The notes: a model not told the origin generated them from the sequence alone. Positions 31,595-40,167 are shown, counted from the stretch's first letter. The stretch: 49,928 bases of DNA from Sphaerochaetaceae bacterium (GCA_028691695.1 JAQUYU010000003.1:1-49928), one strand, 5' to 3'. Numbers and translations: made by a program.

Positions 31595-32390
31595 CGACTG
31601 CTCCGGCATTGGATATGATGGATTCTGTTCCTGCGCTCATTGCAAAGTCGAAGAATGCCTGGGCGCTTGGACTGAGTGTCCTTGCATTTGATGTCACCAT
31701 AATGAATGGTCGCTGGATCTTGTAAGTCTCATCCGCGATTGACTGTTCGCTGGGAATCACTCCATCGACCTTCAGAGTCTTCACTGTGTCTTTTACAGAC
31801 GAAAGGGAAGCATATCCGATAGCGGCTGGATTCTGGCTTATGGAAGCGATGACATCCCCTGTGCTTGTAAGTTCCTGTCGGTAGAGGCAGCTTTCCTTTG
31901 TGCCTGTTATCGTTTCGAATCCATCTCTTGTTCCTGAACCTGCTTCCCGTCCGATCACAACGATGGTCTGGTCGTTTCCGCCAACTTCTTTCCAGTTTGC
32001 AATCTTGCCTGTGAAGATCAATGCAAGCTGCTCAATTGAAAGCCCTGTAACAGGGTTGCTGTTGTTCACCACGATTGAAATTCCATCATATGCCAGAACC
32101 GTCTGGTTTAGGCCTTCTGCGATTTCGCTGTCGTTCAGAGCCCTGGAAGAAAGCCCGATATCGCATCGTCCTTCCTTGACTGCCGAGATTCCTGATCCGG
32201 ATCCGGTGGGGTTGTATGTGAACTTGATTCCGGGATTCTGGTTCATGAAGGCTTCGCCAAGTGCGCCGATGACTTTTTCCATCGATGTCGATCCATCTGT
32301 GGAGACTGATGCCTTTTCCTTTGCTCCGCCGGCCAGAACGATTGACATGCCCATGATCAGGCAGATTCCGATTGATAAGATTCTTTTCAT
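31584..32390 (-). CDS. pstS: phosphate-binding protein PstS
   Basis: PstS binds phosphate outside the inner membrane for PstCAB. The 268-residue protein has a signal peptide, MKRILSIGICLIMGMSIVLA, followed by GGAKEKASVS, with no lipobox cysteine, similar to OppA here. Phosphate-site motifs are the DGSTSMEK, GSGSGISAVKEG and REAGSGTRDGFE segments. AGGAG lies 5 nt before the ATG at 32390; the longer frame from 32543 would run through the promoter. It is the first gene of the seven-gene pst-pho cluster. Confidence 0.96.
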   Translation of the reverse strand: MKRILSIGICLIMGMSIVLAGGAKEKASVSTDGSTSMEKVIGALGEAFMNQNPGIKFTYNPTGSGSGISAVKEGRCDIGLSSRALNDSEIAEGLNQTVLAYDGISIVVNNSNPVTGLSIEQLALIFTGKIANWKEVGGNDQTIVVIGREAGSGTRDGFETITGTKESCLYRQELTSTGDVIASISQNPAAIGYASLSSVKDTVKTLKVDGVIPSEQSIADETYKIQRPFIMVTSNARTLSPSAQAFFDFAMSAGTESIISNAGAVDAK

Positions 32391-32424
32391 TTTTTCTCCT
32401 AACAGATTCAGCGTAGGGCATCGA

Positions 32425-32465
32425 TGTAAAGAGAAATCAGATGAAATTGTAAAGATTCTGTAAAG
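32425..32465 (-). promoter_or_regulatory. Pho box upstream of pstS
   Basis: On the minus strand the 7-mer CTTTACA occurs three times, at 32459-32465, 32448-32454 and 32425-32431, with an imperfect copy (CATCTGA) between the last two. Exact copies are 11 bp apart, then 23 bp (two turns). PhoB sites are 7-bp direct repeats with 11-bp period, so this is a strong match, about 35-75 bp upstream of pstS. Confidence 0.82.
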
Positions 32466-32471
32466 CTTCTT

Positions 32472-32486
32472 TTCTGGCCAATCCCT
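32472..32486 (-). repeat. dispersed motif AGGGATTGGCCAGAA, copy C
   Basis: Exact minus-strand copy; its first two bases are part of the TAG stop of the DMT transporter gene, just upstream of the Pho box. Confidence 0.7.
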
Positions 32487-33360
32487 AGTTCTTCGAGTCC
32501 TCTGCGGCAAGAAACGCACCAGCGGCCATGATTGCAAGGGCAAGGAAATAAGTCCATTGAACCTTCTCGCCGAGAATCATGAACGAAAGCGCCGCTCCGA
32601 TGAACGGAGAGACTGCATAGAATGTGCTTGTCTTGGCCGCACCCAGGTCTCTCTGGGCTCTTATGTAGAAATAGATGCTGAGCCCATAGGCGACGAATCC
32701 AAGAACCAGGGCAATTGCAATATAAAGGCCATCCCAGGCGGTCTGCCCGATGATAAATGCAATCACTAGCGATCCTGTTCCAGAACCGAAGCCCTTGATG
32801 ATCACAGTCTGCATAGGATCCTTCGATGAAAGATTCCTCGTGCAGTTGTTCTCCAGTCCCCAGCAGGTGCTTGCAAGAAGCACAAGAAGTGAACCGGTCG
32901 AGAATGAGAAGCTGGAAGCATCCTCAACTGAGAGGATTATGCTTGCCCCTGTTACCAAAGCAATTGCGAACCATAGTCTTGTGGAGATCTTCTCTTTGAA
33001 GAATAACAAGGCTATAAGCGAAGTGGCCACGATCTCGAAGTTGTTCAGAAGCGATGCGTTGGCGGCCGCTGTGCGCTGGAGCCCGAGCATCAGAAAAATC
33101 GGAGCTGCGATATCCAGTACGACCATAAGCACGACCCAGACCAGATCGCTGCGTTCAAGAGGCTTTTCAGCCGGACTGCTGGTTCTCTTCTCGACCATGC
33201 TTACAATTGATATCCCGATTCCTGCCCCCAGATACAAAAGGGCTGCAAGGAATGTGGCCGGAAGCTTCTGAAGAAGAATCTTTGATATCGGGGTGCTTGC
33301 TGCATACAGTGCAGCTGCAAGAATGGCAAAGAACACCGCCTTGCCTTGTCTGCTTTTCAT
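32485..33360 (-). CDS. EamA/DMT-family membrane transporter
   Basis: The 291-residue protein has about ten hydrophobic helices in two EamA repeats, starting KAVFFAILAAALYAASTPIS and repeating near 150 (LLVLLASTCWGLENNCTRNL). The motif PxxK (TPISKILL) of the first repeat is clear. Drug/metabolite transporters move small solutes out of or into the cell; the substrate is unknown. It ends at the pst promoter region, with no terminator seen between, so read-through into pstS is possible. No ribosome binding site precedes the ATG; TAGAAT ends 7 nt before it. Confidence 0.9.
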   Translation of the reverse strand: MKSRQGKAVFFAILAAALYAASTPISKILLQKLPATFLAALLYLGAGIGISIVSMVEKRTSSPAEKPLERSDLVWVVLMVVLDIAAPIFLMLGLQRTAAANASLLNNFEIVATSLIALLFFKEKISTRLWFAIALVTGASIILSVEDASSFSFSTGSLLVLLASTCWGLENNCTRNLSSKDPMQTVIIKGFGSGTGSLVIAFIIGQTAWDGLYIAIALVLGFVAYGLSIYFYIRAQRDLGAAKTSTFYAVSPFIGAALSFMILGEKVQWTYFLALAIMAAGAFLAAEDSKN

Positions 33361-33367
33361 GAGACTG

Positions 33368-33396
33368 ATTCTATCAGCAAACCATTATTGTTTAAA
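33368..33396 (-). promoter_or_regulatory. promoter of the DMT transporter gene
   Basis: Minus strand: TTTAAA (33391-33396), 17-bp spacer, TAGAAT (33368-33373), ending 7 nt before the ATG. Confidence 0.45.
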
Positions 33397-33402
33397 GGGG
33401 AC

Positions 33403-33936
33403 TCAGCCGATGATTGCCGAGACTGCCTTCTCGAACTTGCCCGCATCATACTCGATGTGGAAGGTGTATTTGGTTCCTTTGTCTTCGGATTTTATTGTGA
33501 TATCCAGAAACTTGCAGCTCTTGAACTGGTTGTACACACGCATCATGTCGTTCTCCTGCACCGTGAGCGGGCAGTTGTCAAACATGTTCTCTGGCTCGAT
33601 TCTGATAGTCCGGCCATAGTCCAGCTTGATTGCAATCTCTGTTGCTTCCTTTCGCCCGAATTCCACTGGATCCTTCGAGCCGTTCTCGGTGATGAAGAAA
33701 CCAAGCGCTGGCCCGTTCTTTGTTCTGAAGAAGCGCAGCACGATGCTTCCTTTAGAGGTCTTTCCAGTGGAAGATGTTATGGTGACATCCACGGGGTCGC
33801 TTGCAACGCTCTTGACTGTCTTTCCAGTACCAATGTAATCGTTCCAGTCCGCAGCGGTGAACTTCGTTGCGGCGAACACGCTTGATGCTGCAAGGATAAG
33901 CACCAGAATTGCTATGATGAATCTTTTCGTCTTCAT
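33403..33936 (-). CDS. secreted protein of unknown function
   Basis: The 177-residue product has a clear signal peptide, MKTKRFIIAILVLILAASSV followed by FAA, then a soluble domain starting TKFTAADWNDYIGTGK. It has alternating Thr/Val strands and many charged residues, with no motif I recognise. It may be periplasmic or surface-exposed. A ribosome binding site (GGAGGGA) precedes the ATG at 33936, which is chosen over the upstream frame because the signal peptide begins there. A strong promoter lies about 40 bp upstream. The DMT transporter gene follows after 43 bp. Confidence 0.75.
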   Translation of the reverse strand: MKTKRFIIAILVLILAASSVFAATKFTAADWNDYIGTGKTVKSVASDPVDVTITSSTGKTSKGSIVLRFFRTKNGPALGFFITENGSKDPVEFGRKEATEIAIKLDYGRTIRIEPENMFDNCPLTVQENDMMRVYNQFKSCKFLDITIKSEDKGTKYTFHIEYDAGKFEKAVSAIIG

Positions 33937-33977
33937 GATAAATCCCTCCCTATATTTCGCTTCTTGATTTTGTGTAA

Positions 33978-34006
33978 CTATACAAAGAAACAAATAAGCT
34001 GTCAAT
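33978..34006 (-). promoter_or_regulatory. sigma-70 promoter of the secreted protein gene
   Basis: Minus strand: TTGACA (34001-34006), 17-bp spacer, TATAGT (33978-33983). One of the best matches in the window. Confidence 0.75.
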
Positions 34007-34021
34007 TCTGCCGTCGGCGGG

Positions 34022-34051
34022 TTGAAATAGTTTTTGCTCTTATTGTAGAAT
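34022..34051 (+). promoter_or_regulatory. promoter of the SNF2 gene
   Basis: TTGAAA (34022-34027), 18-bp spacer, TAGAAT (34046-34051). It diverges from the secreted-protein promoter 16 bp away. Confidence 0.6.
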
Positions 34052-34068
34052 CCAAGCGGAGAAAGCCA

Positions 34069-37000
34069 TTGATTTACATAAAGCCCTACACCGATTCTTA
34101 TTTGCCATATGGTCTTGATGCGAAGATGCTTGATCTTAAGCTTGACGATATCGTATGCGATTCTGATTCAATACATATCAATGCCAATTTTTCTGAAAGC
34201 GGGAATGTTTGCTTGGTTCCTTTGACCATCACGCTTCCAGAACAGATCTTGTCGTTTGATTATTCGAAGTTTCCGAAGTTCAGGATTGTAAAACCTCGGT
34301 TTTCATGGGACTCCACACCTGAACTGACCCAGGAGGAAGCCTGTCAAGCCATTGCGGAATGCACACTGTCGCAGCTCTCGAAAGCGGTTGGCAAAGGCAA
34401 GGTCAATGACATCGCATTCTATCCGACAACCAGCACTACTGTAAGTGATGCGATAAGAAAGACAGAGGACAGTCAGCTGGGCGATATCTCGGATCAGGTG
34501 TTCTTTCAGAAGGCCAACCCTGGCTCTGTGGTCTTTGATGTTCATGTGGATATTGATCTGAAAGCCTCTATGTCCTCTAGCCGTTATCCCTTGATGATGA
34601 AAGGCACTGTAGGTACCCAAAGCAGACAGTACGTCATAAAAAGCCCTGAGGATTTTTTATGGAGAGTCGACAGCCATACGGTATTCATTTACGGAAAAGG
34701 TTTTTCATGGAACCACAACATTGCAGATCTTGATGAGAAGAGCCGTATTCGCTATGAACTCTACCGAAGCTGCTTCACGAAACAGCAACGAAAGGCAAAC
34801 GACTTCCCGCTTAGTTCGGAAGAGCTGGTAAAATACATAGCAGTTGCCTGCCGGCATGGTTTTCCTGTGAATATCGATGGTGTTGCTATAAGTGACATTG
34901 CATTTCAGAAGCCAGTCATCCGAGGCCGTATCACCAAAGGCGGATGCAACAGCATAAAAGTTGCCATGTCCGCCCCCGGCGGGATGATCCCGCTTGGAAT
35001 CGGACCGCGTTTCGTCCTGTTTCGGTCACGTGACTGCCTAAGGGCTGCATGCGGTGACTTGAAATGGATAGCAGCTCTTCATATTCCTTCGTTCTTCGCA
35101 AAAGGCGGTCTTTCTGTCGCAGAGACTGATATCAGGAAGTTTGTTCAATTCCTCCTTCCTGAGCTGGAGAAGCATGTGAAATTCACAGGAAAGGAGAATA
35201 TCCCTGAGGATCTGATTCCTGAGTACGGCGACTATTATTTCACTTTGAAGCCCTGCGGGACGTCTATCTACTTTCTGAAGCTTGAAGCTGTTGTGAAGTA
35301 TGGAGACAGTGAATACAACCTATTTGTGAATACCGGTCTGGGCGAACGCAACGGAGCAGATGAGATGCGGGTGATTTCAGAGCTTGAGCTGTTCTGCGGT
35401 GCGTATCTTGGCTTCAACGGAAGCCTTTCATGTGATCCGGACCAGACAGATGATTTCATGAACATGATGACAGCGCTTCCCGCCAAGCTTTCAGAGTTCG
35501 GCGAAGTATCTCTTTCTGATGATTTTCGGAAACTGTTTTCTGTCTGCTCAACAGCTTCGAAGATCCTGACAGACATCGAAGAAGGCGGGCTTTTAGATCT
35601 GACGTTTGAGATAAGCGATGAATTCATTGAACAGATTCCAGCAATTCTTCGTGCATTCCATGAGAATTCCAGGTATTATCTGATACCTGGCGGCGGAGTG
35701 CTTGATCTCAAGAACGATAGCCTTGGAAGCATATTAAACTTGATGCAATCACTTGGACTTGATCCTAAGGCTATCGGAAATAAGTCTATCCAGATTCCTT
35801 CCTACCGTGCAATGTTCATGGATTCAGAAATTTCCGCACTGGGAAATATCCAGGTTTCACGGTCAGATGCCTTCCGCAGTCTGGTGGGAGCAGTCAAGAC
35901 GTTCAGTGAAAACAGCTGTGCTGTTCCATCAGGACTCAATGCTACCCTGCGAGAATATCAGAAGGCTGGTTATTCCTGGATGCATTGCCTCTATTCTCAT
36001 GACCTCTGCGGGATTCTGGCCGATGACATGGGACTCGGGAAAACTCTTGAAACTCTGACCATGCTTTCGCTTTTCAAGCAGGAAAAAGGCAAACTGAGGG
36101 CATTGGTAGTGGCTCCTGCCTCGTTGATTCTGAATTGGCGCGACGAAGCAGCTAGGTTTGTCCCAAACCTGAAGATCCAGCCGATGATGGGAGGCTCCAG
36201 ACTTGATCTTGAGGCTGATGTGATAGTCACAAGCTACGGTCTTGTCAGCCGCAATGCTTTGGATTACTCATGCATAACCTTCGATTTCATCATTCTGGAT
36301 GAGGCTCAGAACATAAAGAACGGCGCCACTGCAGCTGCCAGGTCTGTAAAGACGATTCCATCTGTTCATCGGTTTGCATTGACTGGAACTCCGGTTCAGA
36401 ACAGCTTGACAGACCTCTGGTCTCTGTTTGATTTCCTCATGCCTGGATTCCTGTACACGCAGTCCGAATTCAAGAGCCGTTTCATGAGCAAGAAGAAGGA
36501 TTGCAATGCGCTTCTTCAGAAAATGGTTTCTCCGTTTGTCCTGAGGCGGATGAAATCCGAAGTACTGACTGAGCTTCCTTCAAAGACCGTATCGGTTCGC
36601 AAGGCGGAGATGGAGAGTGACCAGTTCGACCTTTACAAGGCCAATCTTGTTGCTTCGAAGAAAGAATTCAGGCGGCTTCTGGCCGAGAAAGGTCTCAAGC
36701 AATCACGTATAGAGGTCCTTGCGCTTCTGATGAAGCTGCGGCAGATCTGCTGTGATCCTAGTCTTGCCTATGGTGACTACAAGGGAAACAGCGCAAAGAG
36801 AGCGATGTGCCTTGATCTGGTGCGAGAGGCTATCTCGGGTGGTCACAGCGTGCTGCTGTTCTCTCAGTTCACAAGCATGCTCGATATCATTCAGAAGGAT
36901 CTGGAAGAAGAAGGAATCTCGCTTGTAAGGCTTGACGGATCGACATCCAAGATCGAGAGACGGCTCAGAGTAGAGTCATTCCAGAATGATGAAACTTCTG

Positions 37001-37296
37001 TGTTCCTGCTTTCGCTCAAAGCCGGAGGTCTTGGTCTGAACCTTACCAAGGCGGACATAGTGATCCTCTATGATCCATGGTGGAATTCCGCTGCCGAAGA
37101 GCAGGCGATGGATCGCAGCTATAGAATGGGACAGGAGAAGCCTGTGGAGGTGTACCGCCTCATTGCATCTTCCTCGGTGGAGGAGAAGATCCTTGAGCTT
37201 CAGGAGAAGAAGATAGGGCTTTCATCGGTTCTTGGCGATGGCTCTGACAGCCTTGGCGATATGACCGAAGAAGAGTGGCTGTCTCTATTTGATTGA
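34069..37296 (+). CDS. SNF2/RapA-type DEAD-like helicase
   Basis: The 1075-residue protein has a long N-terminal region (about 600 residues) without clear motifs, then a SNF2 ATPase: LREYQKAGYSWMHCL, Walker A LADDMGLGKTLE (near 650), ILDEAQNIKN (near 745) with Gln in place of the usual His, and the second lobe with LFSQFTSMLDIIQK, LSLKAGGLGLNLT and DRSYRMGQEKPV. SNF2 proteins translocate on double-stranded DNA and remodel protein-DNA complexes; bacterial ones may aid RNA polymerase recycling or phage defence. No nuclease or methylase neighbour suggests a defence island. TTG 34069 is chosen: GGAG is 7 nt upstream and the promoter just before; the frame from 33964 would include the promoter. 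Confidence 0.9.
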   Translation: MIYIKPYTDSYLPYGLDAKMLDLKLDDIVCDSDSIHINANFSESGNVCLVPLTITLPEQILSFDYSKFPKFRIVKPRFSWDSTPELTQEEACQAIAECTLSQLSKAVGKGKVNDIAFYPTTSTTVSDAIRKTEDSQLGDISDQVFFQKANPGSVVFDVHVDIDLKASMSSSRYPLMMKGTVGTQSRQYVIKSPEDFLWRVDSHTVFIYGKGFSWNHNIADLDEKSRIRYELYRSCFTKQQRKANDFPLSSEELVKYIAVACRHGFPVNIDGVAISDIAFQKPVIRGRITKGGCNSIKVAMSAPGGMIPLGIGPRFVLFRSRDCLRAACGDLKWIAALHIPSFFAKGGLSVAETDIRKFVQFLLPELEKHVKFTGKENIPEDLIPEYGDYYFTLKPCGTSIYFLKLEAVVKYGDSEYNLFVNTGLGERNGADEMRVISELELFCGAYLGFNGSLSCDPDQTDDFMNMMTALPAKLSEFGEVSLSDDFRKLFSVCSTASKILTDIEEGGLLDLTFEISDEFIEQIPAILRAFHENSRYYLIPGGGVLDLKNDSLGSILNLMQSLGLDPKAIGNKSIQIPSYRAMFMDSEISALGNIQVSRSDAFRSLVGAVKTFSENSCAVPSGLNATLREYQKAGYSWMHCLYSHDLCGILADDMGLGKTLETLTMLSLFKQEKGKLRALVVAPASLILNWRDEAARFVPNLKIQPMMGGSRLDLEADVIVTSYGLVSRNALDYSCITFDFIILDEAQNIKNGATAAARSVKTIPSVHRFALTGTPVQNSLTDLWSLFDFLMPGFLYTQSEFKSRFMSKKKDCNALLQKMVSPFVLRRMKSEVLTELPSKTVSVRKAEMESDQFDLYKANLVASKKEFRRLLAEKGLKQSRIEVLALLMKLRQICCDPSLAYGDYKGNSAKRAMCLDLVREAISGGHSVLLFSQFTSMLDIIQKDLEEEGISLVRLDGSTSKIERRLRVESFQNDETSVFLLSLKAGGLGLNLTKADIVILYDPWWNSAAEEQAMDRSYRMGQEKPVEVYRLIASSSVEEKILELQEKKIGLSSVLGDGSDSLGDMTEEEWLSLFD

Positions 37297-37308
37297 TGTA
37301 AGGTAAAG

Positions 37309-37361
37309 TTGACTATTTATCCGTATGGAAGTATCGTTGGTTAGTCTGTTCTAACAGAACA
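37309..37361 (+). promoter_or_regulatory. promoter and palindromic operator of the DtxR-like gene
   Basis: TTGACT (37309-37314), 17-bp spacer, TATCGT (37332-37337). Directly downstream are two overlapping palindromes: GTTAG-N6-CTAAC (37340-37355) and TGTTCT-aac-AGAACA (37347-37361). The half-sites TTGGTTAG and CTAAC resemble those of DtxR/IdeR boxes, but with a wider centre. The position suits self-repression. Confidence 0.55.
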
Positions 37362-37373
37362 CGAGGAAAGCAT

Positions 37374-37739
37374 ATGAAGAAAGTTCATGAATCTTCAGAG
37401 GATTATCTGGAAGCTATATTGAAGCTTCACTTTGAGAAAGGGGAAGTGCATGCTATAGATGTTGTCAATGACCTGGGCGTGTCCAAGCCTTCTGTAAGCG
37501 TTGCTCTCAAGCATCTGAGCGAAGAGGGATACCTGACTGTCGATGAATTCCGCCATATCATACTGTCCAGAAAAGGCCAGGAGCTTGCTTCCAGGATACT
37601 GAACCGTCACGTGACTATTGCTTCTTTTTTAGAGAAGCTTGGCGTGAGTGAGGAGAATGCTCTTCTTGATGCATGCAAGATGGAGCACGATATAAGCGAA
37701 GAGTCGTTTGCAAGGATCCAGGATTTCCTGAAGAAGTGA
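37374..37739 (+). CDS. DtxR/MntR-family metal-dependent regulator
   Basis: The 121-residue protein has the DtxR-family N-terminal winged helix, SSEDYLEAILKLHFEKGE, with recognition helix VSKPSVSVALKHLSEEGYL, and a short dimerisation/metal domain (EENALLDACKMEHDISEE). It lacks the SH3-like third domain and has MntR-like size. Family members bind Mn(II), Fe(II) or similar ions and repress uptake genes; Cys, His and Glu candidates are visible near 95-110. GAGGAAAG precedes the ATG. It is 1 nt from the next gene, so the two are co-transcribed. Confidence 0.88.
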   Translation: MKKVHESSEDYLEAILKLHFEKGEVHAIDVVNDLGVSKPSVSVALKHLSEEGYLTVDEFRHIILSRKGQELASRILNRHVTIASFLEKLGVSEENALLDACKMEHDISEESFARIQDFLKK

Positions 37740-37740
37740 T

Positions 37741-38586
37741 ATGAAGCGTATTGAATTCGATGATTCTCTTGTGAACCTTCACTGCCACAGCCATTACTGC
37801 GGGCATGGAAGCGGCGAAGTGGAAGAGTTTGTCCAGGCAGCGATTGATGCGGGAATGAAGATCCTGGGAGAGAGCGAGCACTGCCCTGTCCCTGATGGGC
37901 ACTATGCGTCGACACGTATGCCGCTTGGGGATCTTGATTCCTACATCGAGGATAGCCGTGATGCGGCAAGAAAGCACCACGACGAGATAACGATGCTCTG
38001 CGGAGCTGAATGTGACTGGAAAGAGTGCTATAAAACCTATTATGAGGATACTATTCTTGGTTCCAAGGCTTTGGACTATGCTCTGATGTCCATCCATTAT
38101 GTTGTTGACGAGAATGGATATGATGTACTTGTCGTGCACAACCGTGACAATAATCCTAAGTTCCTGTCCCAGTATACAGACAGGTATATCAAGGGTCTGG
38201 AATCAGGGCTGTTCCTGTTCGGATGTCATCCTGATCTGTTCGGGATGATGTATGAAACATGGGATGACCAGGCAGAGAGCTGCTCGCGGGCGATAATCGA
38301 TGCGGCCAAGGCGCTTGACATGCCGCTGGAAATCAACGGGCTTGGAATGATGCGGAAGATTCAGAAATCCGAGGATACTTCCAAGTCCGAGGATCATATG
38401 TATCCGATTCCCCAGTTCTGGGAGATGGCCTCAGCCTCAGGAATCAGGACTGTTGTCAGCAGCGATTCCCATCATCCGGAGGATGTTGCTGGTAAAGGAC
38501 GCAAGGAAGCCGAGAAGTTTGCATCTCGCTTTGGCATCACGCCGGTGAAGGTTTCCATCGAGAATGGGCATCCGGTTCTGATCTGA
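37741..38586 (+). CDS. PHP-domain phosphatase, histidinol-phosphatase-like
   Basis: The 281-residue protein is a PHP metal-dependent phosphoesterase: NLHCHSHYCGHG (His14, His16) binds metal, followed by GESEHCPV, GAECDW, MSIHYV, CHPDLFG, LEINGLG and SSDSHHPEDVAGKG, the full set of His/Asp/Glu ligands. Its nearest characterised relatives are HisJ/HisK histidinol-phosphatases, but no his genes are nearby, so the true substrate may differ. Its coupling to a metal-responsive regulator fits an enzyme needing Mn or Fe. Confidence 0.85.
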   Translation: MKRIEFDDSLVNLHCHSHYCGHGSGEVEEFVQAAIDAGMKILGESEHCPVPDGHYASTRMPLGDLDSYIEDSRDAARKHHDEITMLCGAECDWKECYKTYYEDTILGSKALDYALMSIHYVVDENGYDVLVVHNRDNNPKFLSQYTDRYIKGLESGLFLFGCHPDLFGMMYETWDDQAESCSRAIIDAAKALDMPLEINGLGMMRKIQKSEDTSKSEDHMYPIPQFWEMASASGIRTVVSSDSHHPEDVAGKGRKEAEKFASRFGITPVKVSIENGHPVLI

Positions 38587-38598
38587 TTGAAAAAAACT

Positions 38599-38657
38599 CT
38601 CACAATCCGTTGAGCTTATGATATAATATCAGTGCAGGAAGCAGGGACTGCTGCTTC
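38599..38657 (+). promoter_or_regulatory. promoter and leader hairpin of the cytidylate-kinase-like gene
   Basis: CTCACA (38599-38604), 17-bp spacer, TATAAT (38622-38627). In the leader, gaagcag (38638-38644) pairs with ctgcttc (38651-38657), ending directly before AAGGGAG (38658-38664). The hairpin could influence ribosome access. Confidence 0.5.
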
Positions 38658-38670
38658 AAGGGAGCGCTGT

Positions 38671-39288
38671 ATGTCCAAGATCATCACTATCGGAAGAGAG
38701 TTCGGAAGCGGGGGACGCCTTATCGGGCGGAGCCTTGCACAGAAGCTCAATGTGCCGTTCTATGACAAGGAAATAGTTCACAAGGCTTCAGAAATTTCTG
38801 GGCTGGATGAGAAATTCGTTGAGGATATGGAACAGAAGCTTAATACAAGGCTGCTGTTCAATGTGACTTCGAACGGTCACTTCTTCTCTTCGGCTCCAGA
38901 CAGCCAGTTTCCTCCGTTGGAGGATCAGGTGTTCTTTGCCGAATGCAAGGTGATCCGTGCTTATGCGGACAAAGGCCCGTGCGTAATAGTCGGACGCTGT
39001 GCGGACTTCATCCTGAAAGACAAATATGACAGCTTCAATATCTTCATCTATGCTCCAGTGGAGCAGAGAGTTGAAAGGCTCAAGAAGTACTATCAGCTGG
39101 ACAGCGATGACTACGAAGAGCGTATCAAGAAGATTGACAAGCTTCGCTCCCGCCATTACGAATTCTACACCGACAGGAAATGGGGAATGATCGAGAATTA
39201 TGATCTCTTGATTGACTCCGGCAAGTTCGGAATCGAAGGAACAACTGAGATCCTTGCTGCCGCTGGCGCCCAGTTCTTCAAGAACTGA
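38671..39288 (+). CDS. cytidylate-kinase-like protein (Cytidylate_kin2)
   Basis: The 205-residue P-loop protein begins MSKIITIGREFGSGGRLIGR, the signature of the cytidylate-kinase-like (AAA_26) family; FGSGGR is the phosphate loop, without the GKS/T lysine. A later CVIVGRCADFILKD and the Arg-rich RLKKYYQ and KLRSRHYEFYTDRKWG lid region fit a nucleoside-monophosphate kinase fold. The family is common in anaerobes; substrates are mostly untested and a separate canonical cmk is usual. ATG 38671 is chosen with AAGGGAG 6 nt upstream. Confidence 0.85.
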   Translation: MSKIITIGREFGSGGRLIGRSLAQKLNVPFYDKEIVHKASEISGLDEKFVEDMEQKLNTRLLFNVTSNGHFFSSAPDSQFPPLEDQVFFAECKVIRAYADKGPCVIVGRCADFILKDKYDSFNIFIYAPVEQRVERLKKYYQLDSDDYEERIKKIDKLRSRHYEFYTDRKWGMIENYDLLIDSGKFGIEGTTEILAAAGAQFFKN

Positions 39289-39460
39289 ATCAGTTTTTCC
39301 GCATGTGAATCAGTCCTCTGCAATCTCAGGACTTAGGTTTTGCTTATCTTAGGATCTTCTTGCTTTCCAAGGCTGCGTGGGTGATTTTATCACCTCATCC
39401 GATGTTGTTCATTTAATGGATTATCGGTATATTCATCTTGTAAAGGATATAAACGATACT

Positions 39461-40159
39461 ATGGTAGAACTTAAAGATATTGGAATTGCCAAGGGCGGGA
39501 AGCAGATACTTCATGATATAAGCTTCAAGATTCCTGACAATGAATTCATTGCAATAACAGGTCCCAACGGTTCTGGCAAGTCAACTCTTGCCAAGATCAT
39601 CATGGGAATCGACAAGCCTGATACAGGCAGCATCCTGCTTGACGGGGTGGATATCACAGGTCTTTCCATGGTCGAGAGAGCAAAGAAAGGAATTGCCTTT
39701 GCATTCCAGACTCCTGTGACTTTCAAGGGAATCACTGTGAGGCGGCTTATGGAGCTTGCTTCCGGCAAGAAGCTTGAGAAGAGCGAAGTGTGCACGTTCC
39801 TTTCCAAGGTCGGGCTATGTGCGAACAACTATCTTACCAGGGAAGTGGATTCGTCACTTTCTGGAGGAGAACTCAAGAGAATTGAAATCGCATCGGTTCT
39901 TGCTCGCAAGGCCAGGGTGTCTATCTTCGATGAGCCTGAGGCTGGAATCGACCTCTGGAGCTTCAAGAACCTGATTGAGGTATTCGGTGAGCTTCGGTCT
40001 GAAGTGGAGGGAAGCATCGTGGTGATCTCCCATCAGGAAAGAATACTGAATATTGCAGACAGAGTTGTGCTTCTGGAAAATGGAACTATTGACAAGGTAG
40101 TGAAGCAGGGTGAGAAAAACAGTCTTTTCACCGACGAGCTTCGCTGCTGCAAATGCTGA
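39461..40159 (+). CDS. sufC: Fe-S assembly ATPase SufC/SmsC
   Basis: The 232-residue ABC ATPase matches SufC: Walker A GPNGSGKST (34-42), the Q-loop FQTPVTFKGITVRRL, signature LSGGELKRIEI (near 135), Walker B VSIFDEPEAGIDLW, and VVISHQERIL. SufC drives the SufB/D scaffold to assemble iron-sulphur clusters. ATG 39461 is where family similarity begins; TATAAA (39448-39453) ends 7 nt before it, so the message may be leaderless. The SufB-like partner follows after 8 nt. No sufD, sufS, sufE or sufU lies next to it, so this is the two-gene SMS-type arrangement. Confidence 0.9.
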   Translation: MVELKDIGIAKGGKQILHDISFKIPDNEFIAITGPNGSGKSTLAKIIMGIDKPDTGSILLDGVDITGLSMVERAKKGIAFAFQTPVTFKGITVRRLMELASGKKLEKSEVCTFLSKVGLCANNYLTREVDSSLSGGELKRIEIASVLARKARVSIFDEPEAGIDLWSFKNLIEVFGELRSEVEGSIVVISHQERILNIADRVVLLENGTIDKVVKQGEKNSLFTDELRCCKC

Positions 40160-40167
40160 GGAATATT

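Noticed and set aside
34069-37296. Phage-defence island around the SNF2 helicase
   Set aside because: Neighbours are a secreted protein, a metal regulator and a phosphatase; no nuclease, methylase or other defence gene is near.
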